From NCBI GenBank assembly GCA_907164885.2, contig OU015496.1:166439941-166503940 (forward strand): 64,000 bases of DNA, written 5' to 3'. The notes below the pieces were generated by a model, which was not told the DNA's origin, ran no database searches, and saw only the letters and a program-made list of their open reading frames with translations. Position numbers and translations under genes: made by a program. Origin of the DNA: Dolomedes plantarius (taxonomy: Eukaryota > Arthropoda > Arachnida > Araneae > Dolomedidae). This document shows, piece by piece, positions 32,617 through 45,181 of this stretch. Numbering within the stretch: position 1 is the first letter of the stretch; each line of letters begins with the position of its first letter.

Positions 32617-32773
<157 letters not shown>

Positions 32774-33070
32774 GCTGTACCCGGCCACGTGTTGCTGTGG
32801 CTCAGTCTGGTTAAATGGAAAAGAAAAGAGAAAGCACGTTTCTAATATGTTTAATTTATAAAGGCTGCAAAGCTGTTACTCATTTAGCACCACCCAGGGG
32901 GCACGTGTAGCTTAAAGTATGCAACGGACGCGAGTAACATTACCCACCAACATGTATTTTATAGTTCAGTTTTTAGTACTTGCTTGTTTTATGTAATACC
33001 TTGGCGAAAGAATTGTGTTCCCTTTAGCCCGCTGCATTGGAAATAAAAAAATTTTAAAGAATGCTTAATT

Positions 33071-35086
33071 TTACAATACTTGTGGGTATACAATATTTTT
33101 TGTTGTTTCATTGTCTGTGCAGATATAGAGATTGTCTGGTTTTCCGACTCTGGAACACGCAACATATAATTGTCCATGTGAGAAGCAATCCGTGTCTAAA
33201 TCTAACCCGCACAATTGTAAAGATTGGCCCTGAGCTTTATTGATTGTGATTGCAAACGCCAATCGAATTGGGAATTGCAATCTCTTAAATTTAAATGGCA
33301 TATCTGTTGGAATCATGGGAATTCGAGGAATGAGGACACCTTCACCTTTAAATGGTCTTGTCAAGATCGTTCCTTCTACTACGTTGCTCAGTAATTTTTT
33401 TACTGCAAGCCGCGTGCCGTTGCGTTGATATTTCGCAAAATTATAATTGGTACGCCGATTTTCAATTGCAGTAAGTGCGGCGGCATCCCTGGTAGATCGA
33501 GTGAGTTCAAAAATTCTGTTGGATAATGAACCGCTTCATCTGCTTCCACAACAGTGTCGACGGACTTGTATGTGACTGTCTCGCTTTGAATGTTAAACTG
33601 ATTGATGTTGTTAAGTTCGTAGACGTCTTTGTTCTTGGCGGCAAGTTCAGCCAATCATGATTCTTATAATTGGTTTGAAAATTGGGAAATACTTTTTCAA
33701 CCAATTCTTCTTTTGACGATACAAAATTGCAGAAGTTATGAGGCAATGAAATTCGTCCTGATGTCAAATCAACCGGTACCTTTCCGTTCCCAATTTCCAG
33801 CAATTGATGTGAGAATAACTCAGGTGATCGATCGTTTTGCAGATGGACACGCATATTTATAGATAATTTCAACGTCTTTACGTGTCGCCACAAAGTAGAG
33901 TATTTCAGGCAAGCATTTTTTTCGTCCGCTGGTGTCGATCGAGGAATTATAGGTAATGTTTGCCTGAAATATCCTGCAAGCAATATTAATGCGTTCCCAA
34001 ATGGTCTGATGTTTCCACGCGAATCTTGCAATGATCGATCAAGAGCCTCGAGTGATTTCTTGTGCGCTATTGTACATTCATCCCAAACAATAAGTTTGCA
34101 TTTCTGCAATGCTTTTCCCATGCCGGATGCTTTGGAAATGTTGCACGTGGGAGTTTCAATGAATTGCATGTTCAATGGCAATTTCAAAGCTGAATGTGCA
34201 GTTCTTCCACCTGGTAGCAATGTCGCAGCTATTCCGGACGACGCAAAAGCTAAGGCTATGTCATTTTGGGATCGAATTGCTGCCAGAATCAATCTAATTA
34301 GGAACGTTTTACCAGTACCTCCTGGCGCATCTAAGAAGAAGATTTCTCCAACCCCGTTATTGACAGTTTGCATTATTTGATCGTAAATGCCTTATTGCTC
34401 AAGCGTTTGCTAAGGAATATTTGATTGCACATACGACAAAAGATCACCCGTGTTGTAATTTTGTTCACGATGCAATCCTACATCGAACGAAGCATCAGCA
34501 GATCGATTCGGTGATGGCATTCCCAATTGATTGAAAACTTTGTTCGCGATTTCTAAGCACAAATCTTTAATCATTATCAACGCTTCGTTGTAGATTTCTG
34601 CTGTGAAATCCATGTTCATATTTGAATTTTCCTCGCGTTTTCGACGGAAAATATCTTCAGCCATGTGCAATTTATATTTCTCCCATACCTCTGTTGGAGA
34701 TGAAGGCGAGCAGGTGGTCAATATGATTGCAAACATCGCACGAATTTGTTTTGGATTTGACGTGTTGCACGCGTCATTAATGCATACATCCCAGTGTCGG
34801 TCGTTATCCAAGAAATTCAGAGCTTGACATGCACTGCGGAAAATGGCATGTGTAACGCCGTTCACAATTCTCAATTGCTGGAAAGACGTTGGACCGGGCA
34901 AATTTACCAACAGCATGCGAAGAAAGAAGCATTCATCTTGATTGGGATGCGCGGTGTACAGTCTGTCTTTCGTAGTCTCTTTGGATATGCCAGGTTGTCC
35001 GTCGACTCGCTCTCCTCGTTTGCGTCGTTCAAATGATTTTCTACTCGCATTCCATGTGTAATACGAAGGCACCTTCTGAAGGCCAC
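33071..35086 (-). pseudogene. Helitron-2 PIF1-like DNA helicase (C-terminal half of RepHel)
   Basis: A superfamily 1B helicase that unwinds DNA for rolling-circle transposition. Block 1 (35072-34410) has FFLRMLLVNLPGPTSF and LIMIKDLCLEIANKVF, typical of the region before the helicase core. Two stops near 34400 follow. The core (34373-33507) has FLDAPGGTGKTFLIR (Walker A), LIVWDECTIAHK (Walker B), LAGYFRQTLPIIPR and LKLSINMRV. A frameshift near 33520 leads to the end block (33364-33071) with FAITINKAQGQSL and QLYVACSRVGKPDNL (motif VI). The HUH Rep domain, some 700 residues in intact elements, is absent. Confidence 0.93.
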
Positions 35087-35090
35087 TAAA

Positions 35091-35598
35091 GCAGATCGTT
35101 TAGACTGAAAAAGAAGAAAGAAAGTTATAAGAAAAACATATAAATTTGCAAAACATTAAAAAAGGATAAAACACGAACTAAAAAACAAAGGCAAAAAATA
35201 AAATACTAACGAAATATTTCAATTCAAACGCAGATTAACCGACAGAACTCAATTCTAACGCAATGAGAAACAAAATATTTCAGTCCTCTCGAAGAAATCA
35301 CTCCGAAGAGGTCAATTTCCCGTTATAATTTGAATTCAAATGAAAATCAATCGATGCAGCTCAATTCCACCGCCAATTGCACAGAAAAAAACAGTTTAAA
35401 AAAAGTAATGAAAAAATAAACTATACTCACGAAATGAACGCTATGGTAAACGACACAATTCAATTCCAACGCAATGAAAAACGAAATAATTAACCGTCTG
35501 AAGGCCACTAAAGCAGATCGATTGCACAGAAAAAGAAGAAAGTTTTAACAAAAACGTATAAATTTGCAAAACCTTAAAAAAGGAAAAAATAAAAATAA
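35091..35598 (-). repeat. Imperfect tandem repeat in the Helitron-2 leader
   Basis: The phrase CTGAAGGCCACTAAAGCAGA occurs at about 35076 and 35499. ATACTCACGAAATGAACGC near 35425 has a further copy beyond the Merlin insert (about 39411). The period is about 425 bases. No coding sequence is seen, only A-rich DNA. Confidence 0.75.
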
Positions 35599-35786
35599 AT
35601 AAACTAGGGAAGAGTTCCGTATCCTGTGCCAGGAAATTTGGCGATTTTTTTTGGGCGATAAATATTTCAATATGGTATATTATCATTCGTTTGTGTTACG
35701 ATGTTTTTAAGGTGGTTTCTTATTCGTGTTTGTTGAGTTGTTTGTTTGATGTGTCTCTACGTAGATCACGTGGTGTATCTATAATG

Positions 35787-35953
35787 AATTTAATTTTAAT
35801 CACTTGGTAATTTCAAACTGAATTAAAGAACGTGCTTGTCGGAAACAAGCACGTCAATGCTTGTCGGAATCGATGCGGATCAATGCTTGTCGGAAACAAG
35901 CATTGATCTAAAGGCCAATCAATTTAATTTTAATCACTTGGTAATTTCAAATG
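35787..35953. repeat. Pair of perfect stem-loops within a direct repeat
   Basis: CGTGCTTGT-CGGAA-ACAAGCACG (35831-35853) and ATCAATGCTTGT-CGGAA-ACAAGCATTGAT (35879-35907) are perfect hairpins with the same CGGAA loop. A degenerate third copy lies between. Both sides carry TTTAATTTTAATCACTTGG (about 35789 and 35922), so the unit is flanked by a direct repeat. Function unknown. Confidence 0.95.
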
Positions 35954-36114
35954 TTAACAATTCTATAGTTTTACTATTGAACGTACATTTTGACTATAGG
36001 AATTTAACTGAACGTAAGTCTTTGTGGTTCTGCCAATTTCTATTTTTTTTTTGAGATATGCATCCCTTACTTTTAAATTTTTCAATTTTTCATGGATGTC
36101 TATAATAAATTCAG

Positions 36115-37179
36115 AGGAGGATGTGGGTTTATTCCCTAATGACTCTTGCTCTCCTTCTTGTCCGAAATGTGGGTCTCAAATGAAAAAAAAATCGTGCGAC
36201 TAATGTTAAATTGGGATGGAGATGGGTCTGTTGTTCGCGGCATTTTTCAAAATCTAATCCACATCCTTGCTGTGGCTCCGTAAATCCTGTGGATAATACT
36301 TTTCTTGAAAATTCTAAAATACCATTCAGGGATTCATTCGCGATTATTTTTGCATTCGTTCTACAAATTCCTACCAACTTTTTATTTCGCAATTTACAGA
36401 GCTGGCGGGAAAGTCGTAACGAATCGTCTTTATCCAAAGAAACTTTATGCGATTATTTTTCTTTCTTAAGAGAAGTTTGTGAAATTCACGCTTCTCACAA
36501 TTTTAATAAATTAGGGGGGAAAGGGAAATCGGTTCTAATTGATAAAACTTTTTTTTAACTAAACGTAAATATGGGCGAGGTAGGGTTCCAAAAAATTCAA
36601 CAATTACTGTTTTGGGTATTTTTTGTAGGGAGGATAAAGAGGGGTTATTTGTTAAAGTTGGTAGCAAAAAGAAACAGGATATTTGGCCTTTCATTAAACG
36701 TTACTGCCACCCAGACACAAATGTTATATATACAGATTCCGCACCACAATACAATAATGTAGAAAACTTATTTTCTAGGGGTACCAAACATTTAACGATT
36801 AATCATAGTAAAGGGGAATTTGTTTCTAAAGAAAATGCCGCTAACACAATCAATGATTTGGAAAATGAAAATCGTTGGTTTAAAAAGTCCTTGAAGTGTC
36901 GTCGAACTGCTAAGTCAGTATATGGGTTTACATTTTTATCGTCGTCATAAATTACATTTCTTAAATTCTGATGGGGAACGGGTTGAAAAATTTATTAATG
37001 ATATTAAATTAGTTTATCCAGGGTTTGGCAAAAAGGGGATTAAACTTTTAGAATTTGACTGTCCCACACCCGCGACTGAGGATATTGAAAATTTAATGCC
37101 TATTAGCTATTTTAAAAAAGATGACGAAATACCACTTTTAGAAAACGATTTAGATGATCCCTATTGTGGAAATTTGTAA
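36115..37179 (+). pseudogene. Merlin transposase (ISXO2/IS1016-type DDE)
   Basis: An N-terminal zinc ribbon is visible: CPKCGSQM near 36160 and WRWVCC near 36220. The catalytic region has VLIDKTFF (first Asp), then a frameshift in a T-run at about 36550. Next come TKRKYGRGR, GIFCREDKEGLFV, IYTDSAPQY (second Asp) and LTINHSKGEF. Then NTINDLENENRWFK follows, with the expected Glu. A second frame change near 36925 leads to the tail (36922-37179) with HFYRRHKLHF. Known family role: cut-and-paste transposition. Broken by at least two frameshifts. Confidence 0.9.
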
Positions 37180-37218
37180 TTTTTAAAAAATTAATGTTTG
37201 ATACATTGGGTTTAACTG

Positions 37219-37689
37219 TGTGCCGAAAAAGTGTAACATTTTACCGGCAGATTCTCATAGAAATGTCCATAAACAGGAGCTCATTTCATGTGACCTTTCT
37301 TGACGAAGTCTGTGCCGTAAAAGCTGAATAACAAATGCCGAAAAAGTGTAAAATTTTCCCGGTAGATTCTCATAGAAATGTCCATAAACAGGAGCTCATT
37401 TCATGTGACCTTTCTTGACGAAGTCTGGGGCGAGAGATCCCGGGTTCAAATCCCCGCACAAGCGCTGTGGGCAATTTCTAATTTAATTTTTTTTGTTGTG
37501 TTAATTCTTTTTACTTTATGTTTTGTGGGAAAATATAGGAGTGGATCGGGAGCAAATGTTTGCTCATCTGGACTGTTTTGGCACCATCTATCGGGAAATA
37601 TGATAAACATTTTATTATTATATTTTATGCCCATTTTTAAAATAATGAAAATTCAGCATTGATGAATGATAAATTTTAAACATGGATAA

Positions 37690-37738
<49 letters not shown>

Positions 37739-38644
37739 CTTGCCGTAAAAGCTGAATAACAAATGCCGAAAAAGTGTAAAATTTTCCCGGTAGATTCTCA
37801 TAGAAATGTCCATAAACAGGAGCTCATTTCATGTGACCTTTCTTGACGAAGTCTGGGGCGAGAGATCCCCGGTTCAAATCCCCGCACAAGCGCTGTGGGC
37901 AATTTCTAATTTAATTTTTTTTGTTGTGTTAATTCTTTTTACTTTATGTTTTGTGGGAAAATATAGGAGTGGATCGGGAGCAAACGTTTGCTCATCTGGA
38001 CTGTTTTGGCGCCATCTATCGGGAAATATGATAAACATTTTATTATTATATTTTTATGCACATTTTTAAAATAATGAAAATTCAGCATTGATGAATGATA
38101 AATTTTAAACATGGATAAATGTATATACATATATATATATATATAAACTCTTGCCGTAAAAGCTGAATAACAAATGCCGAAAAAGTGTAAAATTTTCCCG
38201 GTAGATTCTCATAGAAATGTCCATAAACAGGAGGTCATTTCATGTGACCTTTCTTGACGAAGTCTGTGCCGTAAAAGCTGAATAACAAATGCCGAAAAAG
38301 TGTAAAATTTTCCCGGTAGATTCTCATAGAAATGTCCATAAACAGGAGCTCATTTCATGTGACCTTTCTTGACGAAGTCTGGGGCGAGAGATCCCCGGTT
38401 CAAATCCCCGCACAAGCGCTGTGGGCAATTTCTAATTTAATTTTTTTTGTTATGTTAATTCTTTTTACTTTATGTTTTGTGGGAAAATATAGGAGTGGAT
38501 CGGGAGCAAACGTTTGCTCATCTGGACTGTTTTGGCGCCATCTATCGGGAAATATGATAAACATTTTATTATTATATTTTTATGCACATTTTTAAAATAA
38601 TGAAAATTCAGCATTGATGAATGATAAATTTTAAACATGGATAA

Positions 38645-38691
<47 letters not shown>

Positions 38692-39045
38692 AACTCTTGC
38701 CGTAAAAGCTGAATAACAAATGCCGAAAAAGTGTAAAATTTTCCCGGTAGATTCTCATAGAAATGTCCATAAACAGGAGCTCATTTCATGTGACCTTTCT
38801 TGACGAAGTCTGTGCCGTAAAAGCTGAATAACAAATGCCGAAAAAGTGTAAAATTTTCCCGGTAGATTCTCATAGAAATGTCCATAAACAGGAGCTCATT
38901 TCATGTGACCTTTCTTAGACGAAGTCTGTGCCGTAAAAGCTGAATAACAAATGCCGAAAAAGTGTAAAATTTTCCCGGTAGATTCTCATAGAAATGTCCA
39001 TAAACAGGAGCTCATTTCATGTGACCTTTCTTAGACGAAGTCTGA
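37219..39045 (+). repeat. Satellite-like array in the Merlin element
   Basis: A core of about 111 bases (GCCGTAAAAGCTGAATAACA ... TTCTTGACGAAGTCTG) recurs at about 37312, 37743, 38153, 38268, 38699, 38815 and 38930, with an earlier partial copy at 37219. Three cores are followed by a near-identical extension of about 300 bases (from about 37424, 37851 and 38378). The extension includes a tRNA B-box-like GGTTCAAATCC and a TA run. The three similar 87-94 codon frames here come from the repeat and are not genes. Confidence 0.93.
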
Positions 39046-40773
39046 GGACCCAATCCCGCCCACCCTTATTCGGTATTTAATTATATAGGAACTGGACAGT
39101 TAATAGTAAACGCAGTTATATATACATGATGGGGATCATGGGGGAACTCTCTTTTTTTTAATGGCAGAAACAAAAAGACTACCCAAAATACCGTCTACAG
39201 TTATTATTTCTTCACAAAGTGGCTTTCCGGTAAGTTATAAAATTTATTTTGTTTCTATTTGTTTTTTTTTTAAGCCTAAGTGACACCGAAAAGATGGCGT
39301 CGCTTAGATAGGTTGAAATAATCTGAGTTTTCCGCCAAACGCGGAAAAATCATTAACCGCGCCAAATAGCGCCAAGCGGCACAGGATACGGAACTCTTCC
39401 CATAAACTATACTCACGAAATGAACACTATGGTAAACGACACAGCTCAATTCCGACGCAATGCGAAAAAATATTTCAATCCGCTGTAAGAAATCACTCCG
39501 AAGAGATTCACGATATAATTTGAATTCAAATGAAAATCATTCGAACACCGGACAGTGGTTCTCTTATCTCTTCGATCGTCTTTTATTGTCTAGAACGATA
39601 TCTCCGTACTTTACGACCTGTGGGGACTGCTGATAGTAGGGTCGCACCCCACCGTGACAAATTTCTGTTCTTAGGGGGAAGGGAAAGAGATTTCTCGTTT
39701 GCGGTAAAATACTTAGTATAGCGTTTGTTTCAAAAAAGCATGTTTATACCTGTCACAGATGTGGCATCTATATAATAGGTTTATAAAAACACTCACGTAT
39801 TCGAATTCAACGTTGTGTCAAAATTTCAAAGAAATCGGTGAAGAACTTTCGGAGATTTGAGGTTTTGAACTAACGAACATTTACATTTTTATATAGATGA
39901 ATGTTTGTTTGTTCGTATTTTATGCGCTGCAGTACCGTTCATCCGATTGCGATGAAACTTGGTCAACTTATTGCTTGAACTTGCGCGAAGGTTATAGACT
40001 ATTTTCATCCCGCTACGACATTCCATTCCCGAATTATGTTAGAACAAGTTTGCACGGTATCAACGGATATTGAAAATCGCCAAATTTCCCAGCATAGGAT
40101 ATAGGACTTCTCCCCGGATATTTTTTTTCAAAGCCATTGTAACATTTCATTGTTGCCAATTAAATTATAACATTTTCGTAACAATGAATAGACATGAATT
40201 AAAAACGTGATTTATTCATATATTGGAGCATGCAAGAATGAATTTGATATATTATTTTCATGTACGTGGCAACGTCGGAATATTTCGTTTTAAAAATGAA
40301 AATATAAGGATGGAAAGTCATTCATTTTTTTCAATGAATGTGCTATCTATCCATTTCATGAATTGAAACTATCCCAAGCTACCTGTTCAAACTCAAATAT
40401 ACTGAAGGAAATATACTTATCTCAAATATACTAGAAACACGTGCGTTTAGCCTTGACGCGATGATTTATATAACTGAAGTGACATTGAAACATAGCAGAT
40501 GATTTAGTTTTGAGAAAGAATTACAATCATGAAATACGTGTATATTATAAATAAGAAAGTCTGATAGTGGCATTGAAACATAGCAGACGATTTAGTTTTG
40601 AGAAAGAATTCCGAGCATGAAATACGTGTACATACTTTTTCTATAATAATTATCAGATTTGCTGTGTTTTAATATTGAATGTGATCTCAATCCATTCAAA
40701 CATTATTGATTATTTTTCTATAATAATAAATCCATTCAAACGTTATTGACTAGCTGTAAATTAATGCTTTAAA

Positions 40774-41100
40774 ATGGCCAAAAAGAGGAGAGCAACTTTT
40801 AATCCTGCAGCAGTAAGGGGGAAATGTCAAAGATTGTTGAGAAATGAGCAATGTGATGAAAAAAAAAACAGAAGAGCGCGAAGCCAACATAATTCGAAAT
40901 GCAGTTAGACGCACACAAGAATGTGAAGAAAAAACATTCCCAAGAGCTCGAAGGTAACAGAATTCGAAATGTAGTGATCCGAAGCAGTGAGACTGATGAA
41001 GAAACTTTTAACGCGTCGAACATACGATTGTCTTCGAGCTTCAACATCGAAAGGAGAGGAAAGCGATGAACAACGACAGCACCGACAACAAACTAATGCT
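40774..41100 (+). pseudogene. Helitron-3 RepHel N-terminal fragment
   Basis: Starts ATG at 40774 (MAKKRRATFNPAAVRGKCQR). It has short acidic and basic phrases such as EEREANIIRNAVRRTQECEE, the repeated charged motif found at the start of many Helitron proteins. Frames change at the A-run (40859-40870), and stops follow. No HUH or helicase block is present. The assignment rests on composition and position downstream of a Helitron 5' end. Confidence 0.55.
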
Positions 41101-42225
41101 ATTTGCTGAATTGAATAAGCTGAGTAAATGACAAATCAACTATAAACCAAATATTTAGAAAATGCTGATATGTTTTGATAGTTGAATCAATGGCAAATTT
41201 TAGTTGTAAAGGTGAAATGAATGATGCTGTTTGAAATACACGATAAAGGTATAACATATTAAAAATCAGAAAAGAAAAAATTGTATACATTTACACAACT
41301 TAATATTATCAACAAAAATAACTGACGGCCGAATTCAATGTAACGTTTTAGCTCCTTAGCTAGTTAGCTCGTTTGCTCTTTAGCTAATCCGTATTCAAAT
41401 GCCCAAAAAGAGCGAAATATCCGGTCGCCTGTTAGCTAAGGCTTGCTAAGTGGTTTCTCTCGTGGTGTTTATTGCAAATCTTCACTGACTTCGGTCGTTA
41501 GAGAAAATAAACAAGGTATTCTTACCTCAAATATAGTCAGCTCTCGATCTGCATCTTGATTCTAGTCTCGGGAGGGGTGAAAATATCCTGTAACTGTACT
41601 ATCCATCATGCTGTTCGCTAATTAATTCAGACTAGAGCATAGAAACTACTCGTTGCTTTTATAATTATTATATTTAACACATATATTACATAAACAATTA
41701 CACTTAACTACTTAACATCTATTTTAACATTACAGCACAACGGATATCGGTGTTTACTCATCACAGAGTTCGTTCTTTCTGCCTAGTCTCTGCTGGGTGG
41801 CGCTAGAGGTCAGGATCGCCTGTTGCCAGTTGTAACAGTGTTTTTGTTTTGATTAAGGTTTCGACTAGTTTCTACTGTTTTGAAGTTAGTAATTAACTCT
41901 TTCTTGCATTTTTGAATATTCTAAATTCTATTTATTTAGCTGTTACGTAAAACACGTTATAAATAAGCAAATTAACTTTTGTTAATTATATTAATCTTTT
42001 GTTACGTGAACTTTAAAAAAATTTCATGTTTACCGCTATGTATAATGATTTGGAAATTTACAGTAGATATATTATGGTATTACTGATTAGTATAATGATT
42101 TGAGATTTTCTGTAGCTTTAACCGCTTTTGCTTGTGTTGTAAAATGGAGGAGTTATATACAGTTCGCACACACAAACGAAATATAGATTTTAACTATCAA
42201 GCATTTTATCTCTTCTCAGTTTAGA
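41101..42225. other. No gene recognised
   Basis: AT-rich DNA. Around 41345-41460 short phrases such as TTAGCTAGTTAGCTC and GTTAGCTAAGGCTTGCTAAG recur, but no ends or frames could be assigned. Confidence 0.5.
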
Positions 42226-42244
42226 TATCCGTAGTGGGTAAAAC

Positions 42245-42640
42245 TGGATAAAACGGTCAGATTTGGCGAAATTTGGCGTGATTACTTTTTCGCCAACTGC
42301 TTGGCGCGTTTTAGTACTTGCTGTAAAGAAAAACTCGCCAACGGCTTGGCGCGTTTTAAGGTTTGCTACAAATCAAAAACAAATATGTAAACAAACCTAG
42401 GAACAGCTGTGCCCAACTGCGAAATGTAAACAAAAAAAGCAATGGCGACAAAGAAGGAACAAATAAGTTGGAAAACAAACTTCGGAAAGACTGTATAAGA
42501 CGGTCAGATTTGGCAACATTTGGCAAGATTTTTTTTCGCTAAAGACTTGGCACATTTTATTACTTTCCGTAAAGAAAAACTCGCCAACGGATTGGCGCGT
42601 TTCAAGGCTTGCTAGAAATGAAAAACAAACCCCATAAAAT
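42245..42640. repeat. Two-copy tandem repeat of about 240 bases
   Basis: ACGGTCAGATTTGGC and GAAAAACTCGCCAACGG and GGCGCGTTT occur in the same order at 42255-42360 and 42495-42605. No coding frame is supported. Confidence 0.85.
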
Positions 42641-42708
42641 AAAACAATGCATAAACACAACAAACGTGTTACAAAATCTGACAAATAAAATTTGTCAAAT
42701 ATATATAA

Positions 42709-42711
<3 letters not shown>

Positions 42712-42787
<76 letters not shown>

Positions 42788-43040
42788 CTGTTTTTACTAT
42801 TAATTAAACTGTCCAGTACCTATATAATAAAATACCCAAAAAGGGTGAGTGGGATTGGGCCATCAGACTTCGTCAAGAAAGGTCACATGAAATGAGCTCC
42901 TGTTGTATGGACATTTCTATGAGAATCTGCCGGGAAAATGTTACACTTTTTCGGCATTTGTTATTCAGCTTTTGCGGCGACAATTTCTATATATATATAT
43001 ATATTTATCCATGTTTAATGGATAATTATCCATGTTACAA
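42712..43040 (-). mobile_element. Merlin-derived fragment with TA/TG microsatellite
   Basis: In reverse complement it repeats one core unit of the Merlin array, then the sequence after the array (GGCCCAATCCCACTCACCC, ACTGGACAGTT), and before it the ACATGGATAAAT plus TA stretch. It is therefore a piece of a related Merlin right half on the opposite strand. Pure TA (about 42713-42752) and TG (42755-42784) runs lie at its edge. Confidence 0.8.
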
Positions 43041-43341
43041 ATTTTCTCAGACAGAATAACCTAATTCATAGTAGAAGTAAACCATTCTTAGAAGAAGTAA
43101 TGGTTTAAAAATTTTAATGTAGAATTAAAGTCTGCTTATTATCGATTATAAAATTTAAAAACTAACGTAAACAAATACCATCGAATAATACACAAAATTT
43201 AAACTCACCTATCTAATTGGTCGAAATAAATGACCTGTCAAAATCATGTGATACACCCGTCACGAAATAATCACATGACATATACGTCAGAAGTTTGCAG
43301 TAGAAACAACCTTGGCGCCATAATCGTCCAAGCTTGGCAAC

Positions 43342-43505
43342 CTTGGAAATTCTAAAGACATTGCTGTGAGGCGGCTGAATTCGTTGTGGAAGCGCCTGCA
43401 TAGGGATTCCGAGTATTTGTCATTGTATACGGAATTTTTGAGAGAGTATGAGGAATTGGGTCATATGGAGAAATTTGTTGAGTCAAGTGAACCACCCATA
43501 CACTG
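43342..43505 (+). pseudogene. BEL/Pao polyprotein fragment, upstream piece
   Basis: An open stretch reads LGNSKDIAVRRLNSLWKRL and EYEELGHMEKF, the block just before the reverse transcriptase in BEL/Pao elements. It stops at the Tc1-B insertion and continues at 45182. No protease or gag was found upstream (43041-43341 shows nothing else). Confidence 0.8.
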
Positions 43506-45181
43506 CAGCTCATATTCAAAATATTAGAATAATTAAATTTTTTTACAAATTGAAAACATCGTTTGGTAATTTAATGTCTTTTAATGCAAATATGCAAACG
43601 ATATTTTTATTAAGAACTTATTGTTGATTAAACTTATTTATTATCGTAAAATTAATATCATTTTTGAAAAGATTAATTGAAAAAAAAATTATTTTGAAAA
43701 GTCAAAATATTAGAATATTTATTCAAGTGGTTCAAAATATTAGAATATTTCCCATTAATTCTCCTTTAATTATCACCAATTCATAACTGGTGACATAATT
43801 GATTAAATTCAGCTGATTTTAATTAACATCAGCATTCTTTTTGCAGTTAGTTTCCTTTTTCGTCTAATAATGGGTCGTGTGAGTGATATTCCTGAATCTA
43901 TTAAACTTCATGTGGTTGATTTGTATCGGCACGGTAAAAATCAATGTTATATAGCAAATTATTTACATTTTTCGCAATCAAGCGTTAGTAAAATACTAAC
44001 ACAATATTCAAAAAATGGAAAATTTCAAAATAATCGTCGAAATGGCGGCCGAAAACCAAAAACATCTGCTAGAGATGACAGGAAACTGAAGCGTACAGTT
44101 AAGAAAAACCGTTTTAAAAGTAAGCAATTCTTGCACCGAAGATGGAAAGAAGAAGGAGTTTAAGTTTCTAAATCGACAACATTAAGACATCTCCATAAAT
44201 TTAAGTTTGAATCTCGTGTACCAAAAACAAAACCTCTCATGACTGCAAAACAACAAAAGCGTATAAGATTGAATTGGTGTAAATCAAGACGTTTATGGAG
44301 CGAAGAAGATTGGAAAAAAATATTATTTAGTGATGAAAGTATGTTTTGTGTTTCATATGGTAATCAAGGTATTCGAGTTTGGAGAATGAAACAGAAGCAT
44401 TTGATAAAGAATGCCTTAAACGTTCGGTAAAATTTGCTGCTAGTGTCATGGTTTGGGGTTGCATGAGTGCAGAAGGACCTGTAAAGTTATGCATCGTCTA
44501 CAAAAAGGTTAACTCTCAGATATATCAAGAAATTTTGGAATATTACATGATTCCATCATCAGAAGATTTATTTGAAGATGATTTCATCTTTCAACAAGAT
44601 TTAGCATCACCGCATACCTCGATGTCAACTAAGAATTGGTTCCGTCAATTTAAAATTAAGGTACTTCCTTGGCCACCAAACTCACCAGACATTAATCCCA
44701 TCGAAAACTTATGGGGTATAATGTAGAAAAACTCCAAGAAAATCCTTCTTCAAGTAAAACTGAGTTAGTGGCACGTATAAAGTCTATTTGGGCTAATATT
44801 GATAGAAATGTTTGTAAACACCTTGTATATAGTATGCAAGATCGATTGTACACTGTTATTAAACCTAAAGGGGATGCTACAAAATATTAACTACCATTTA
44901 CTTCATATTCATAAGGTAATATTTTTGCATAAAATTAAATATTCTAATATTTTGAACCAATCTAAATTTTATTCTAATATTTTGATGGGTTTCAGAAAGC
45001 TGTTGTATACCTAATTTATTGTATTTTGTATTTTGTAAATGTTAAAATCTTATCTAAACATTCCAGATTTAATTTATAAGAAATTTAATTGCATTTACTT
45101 AGTATCAAAAATAAATAAATGGAAAATAATTTCTTTCTTATTACTTTTTCTCAATTATTCTAATATTTTGAATCTGAGCTG
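43506..45181 (+). mobile_element. Tc1-B transposon inserted in the BEL/Pao fragment
   Basis: Ends CAGCTCATATTCAAAATATT and, inverted, CAGCTCAGATTCAAAATATT. TA follows the right end (45182-45183). The left copy of TA with one more base seems deleted (CACTG-CAGCTC). 1676 bases, a normal Tc1 length. It is the full-length relative of the 267-base element at 24687. Confidence 0.92.
43870..44890 (+). pseudogene. Tc1-B transposase
   Basis: Starts MGRVSDIPESIKLHVVDLY. The N-terminal helix-turn-helix pair is visible up to residue 97, with SQSSVSKILTQYSK. A TAA at 44161-44163 interrupts it. Catalytic blocks are LFSDESMF (Asp), FIFQQDLASPH (Asp) and DINPIENLWG (Glu), with 34 residues between the last two expected for Tc1. 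Frame changes lie near 44385 and 44717. The C-terminus ends GDATKY at a TAA (44888-44890). About 340 codons, a normal length. Confidence 0.92.

Larger units (their letters stand above)
35607..39401 (+). mobile_element. Merlin (IS1016-like) transposon inserted in Helitron-2
   Basis: Inverted ends GGGAAGAGTTCCGTATCCTG on the left and CAGGATACGGAACTCTTCCC on the right. An 8-bp duplication ATAAACTA (35599-35606, 39402-39409) matches the 8-9 bp of the Merlin family. The transposase reads on the plus strand (36115-37179). The left flank of the gene has stem-loops (35831-35907). The right half is a satellite-like array (37219-39045). The intervals 35607-35786 and 39046-39401 are non-coding ends. Confidence 0.93.

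Noticed and set aside
37378..38595. Three near-identical 87-94 codon frames starting MSINRSSFHV
   Set aside because: They arise from tandem repeat copies that include satellite core and tRNA-like DNA. The coding signal is repetition only.
37219..39045. CRISPR-like array
   Set aside because: Units are over 100 bases without unique spacers of equal size, in eukaryotic DNA inside a transposon.
42609..42803. Frame with repeated Tyr-Ile and Val-Cys
   Set aside because: Translation of the TA and TG microsatellites.
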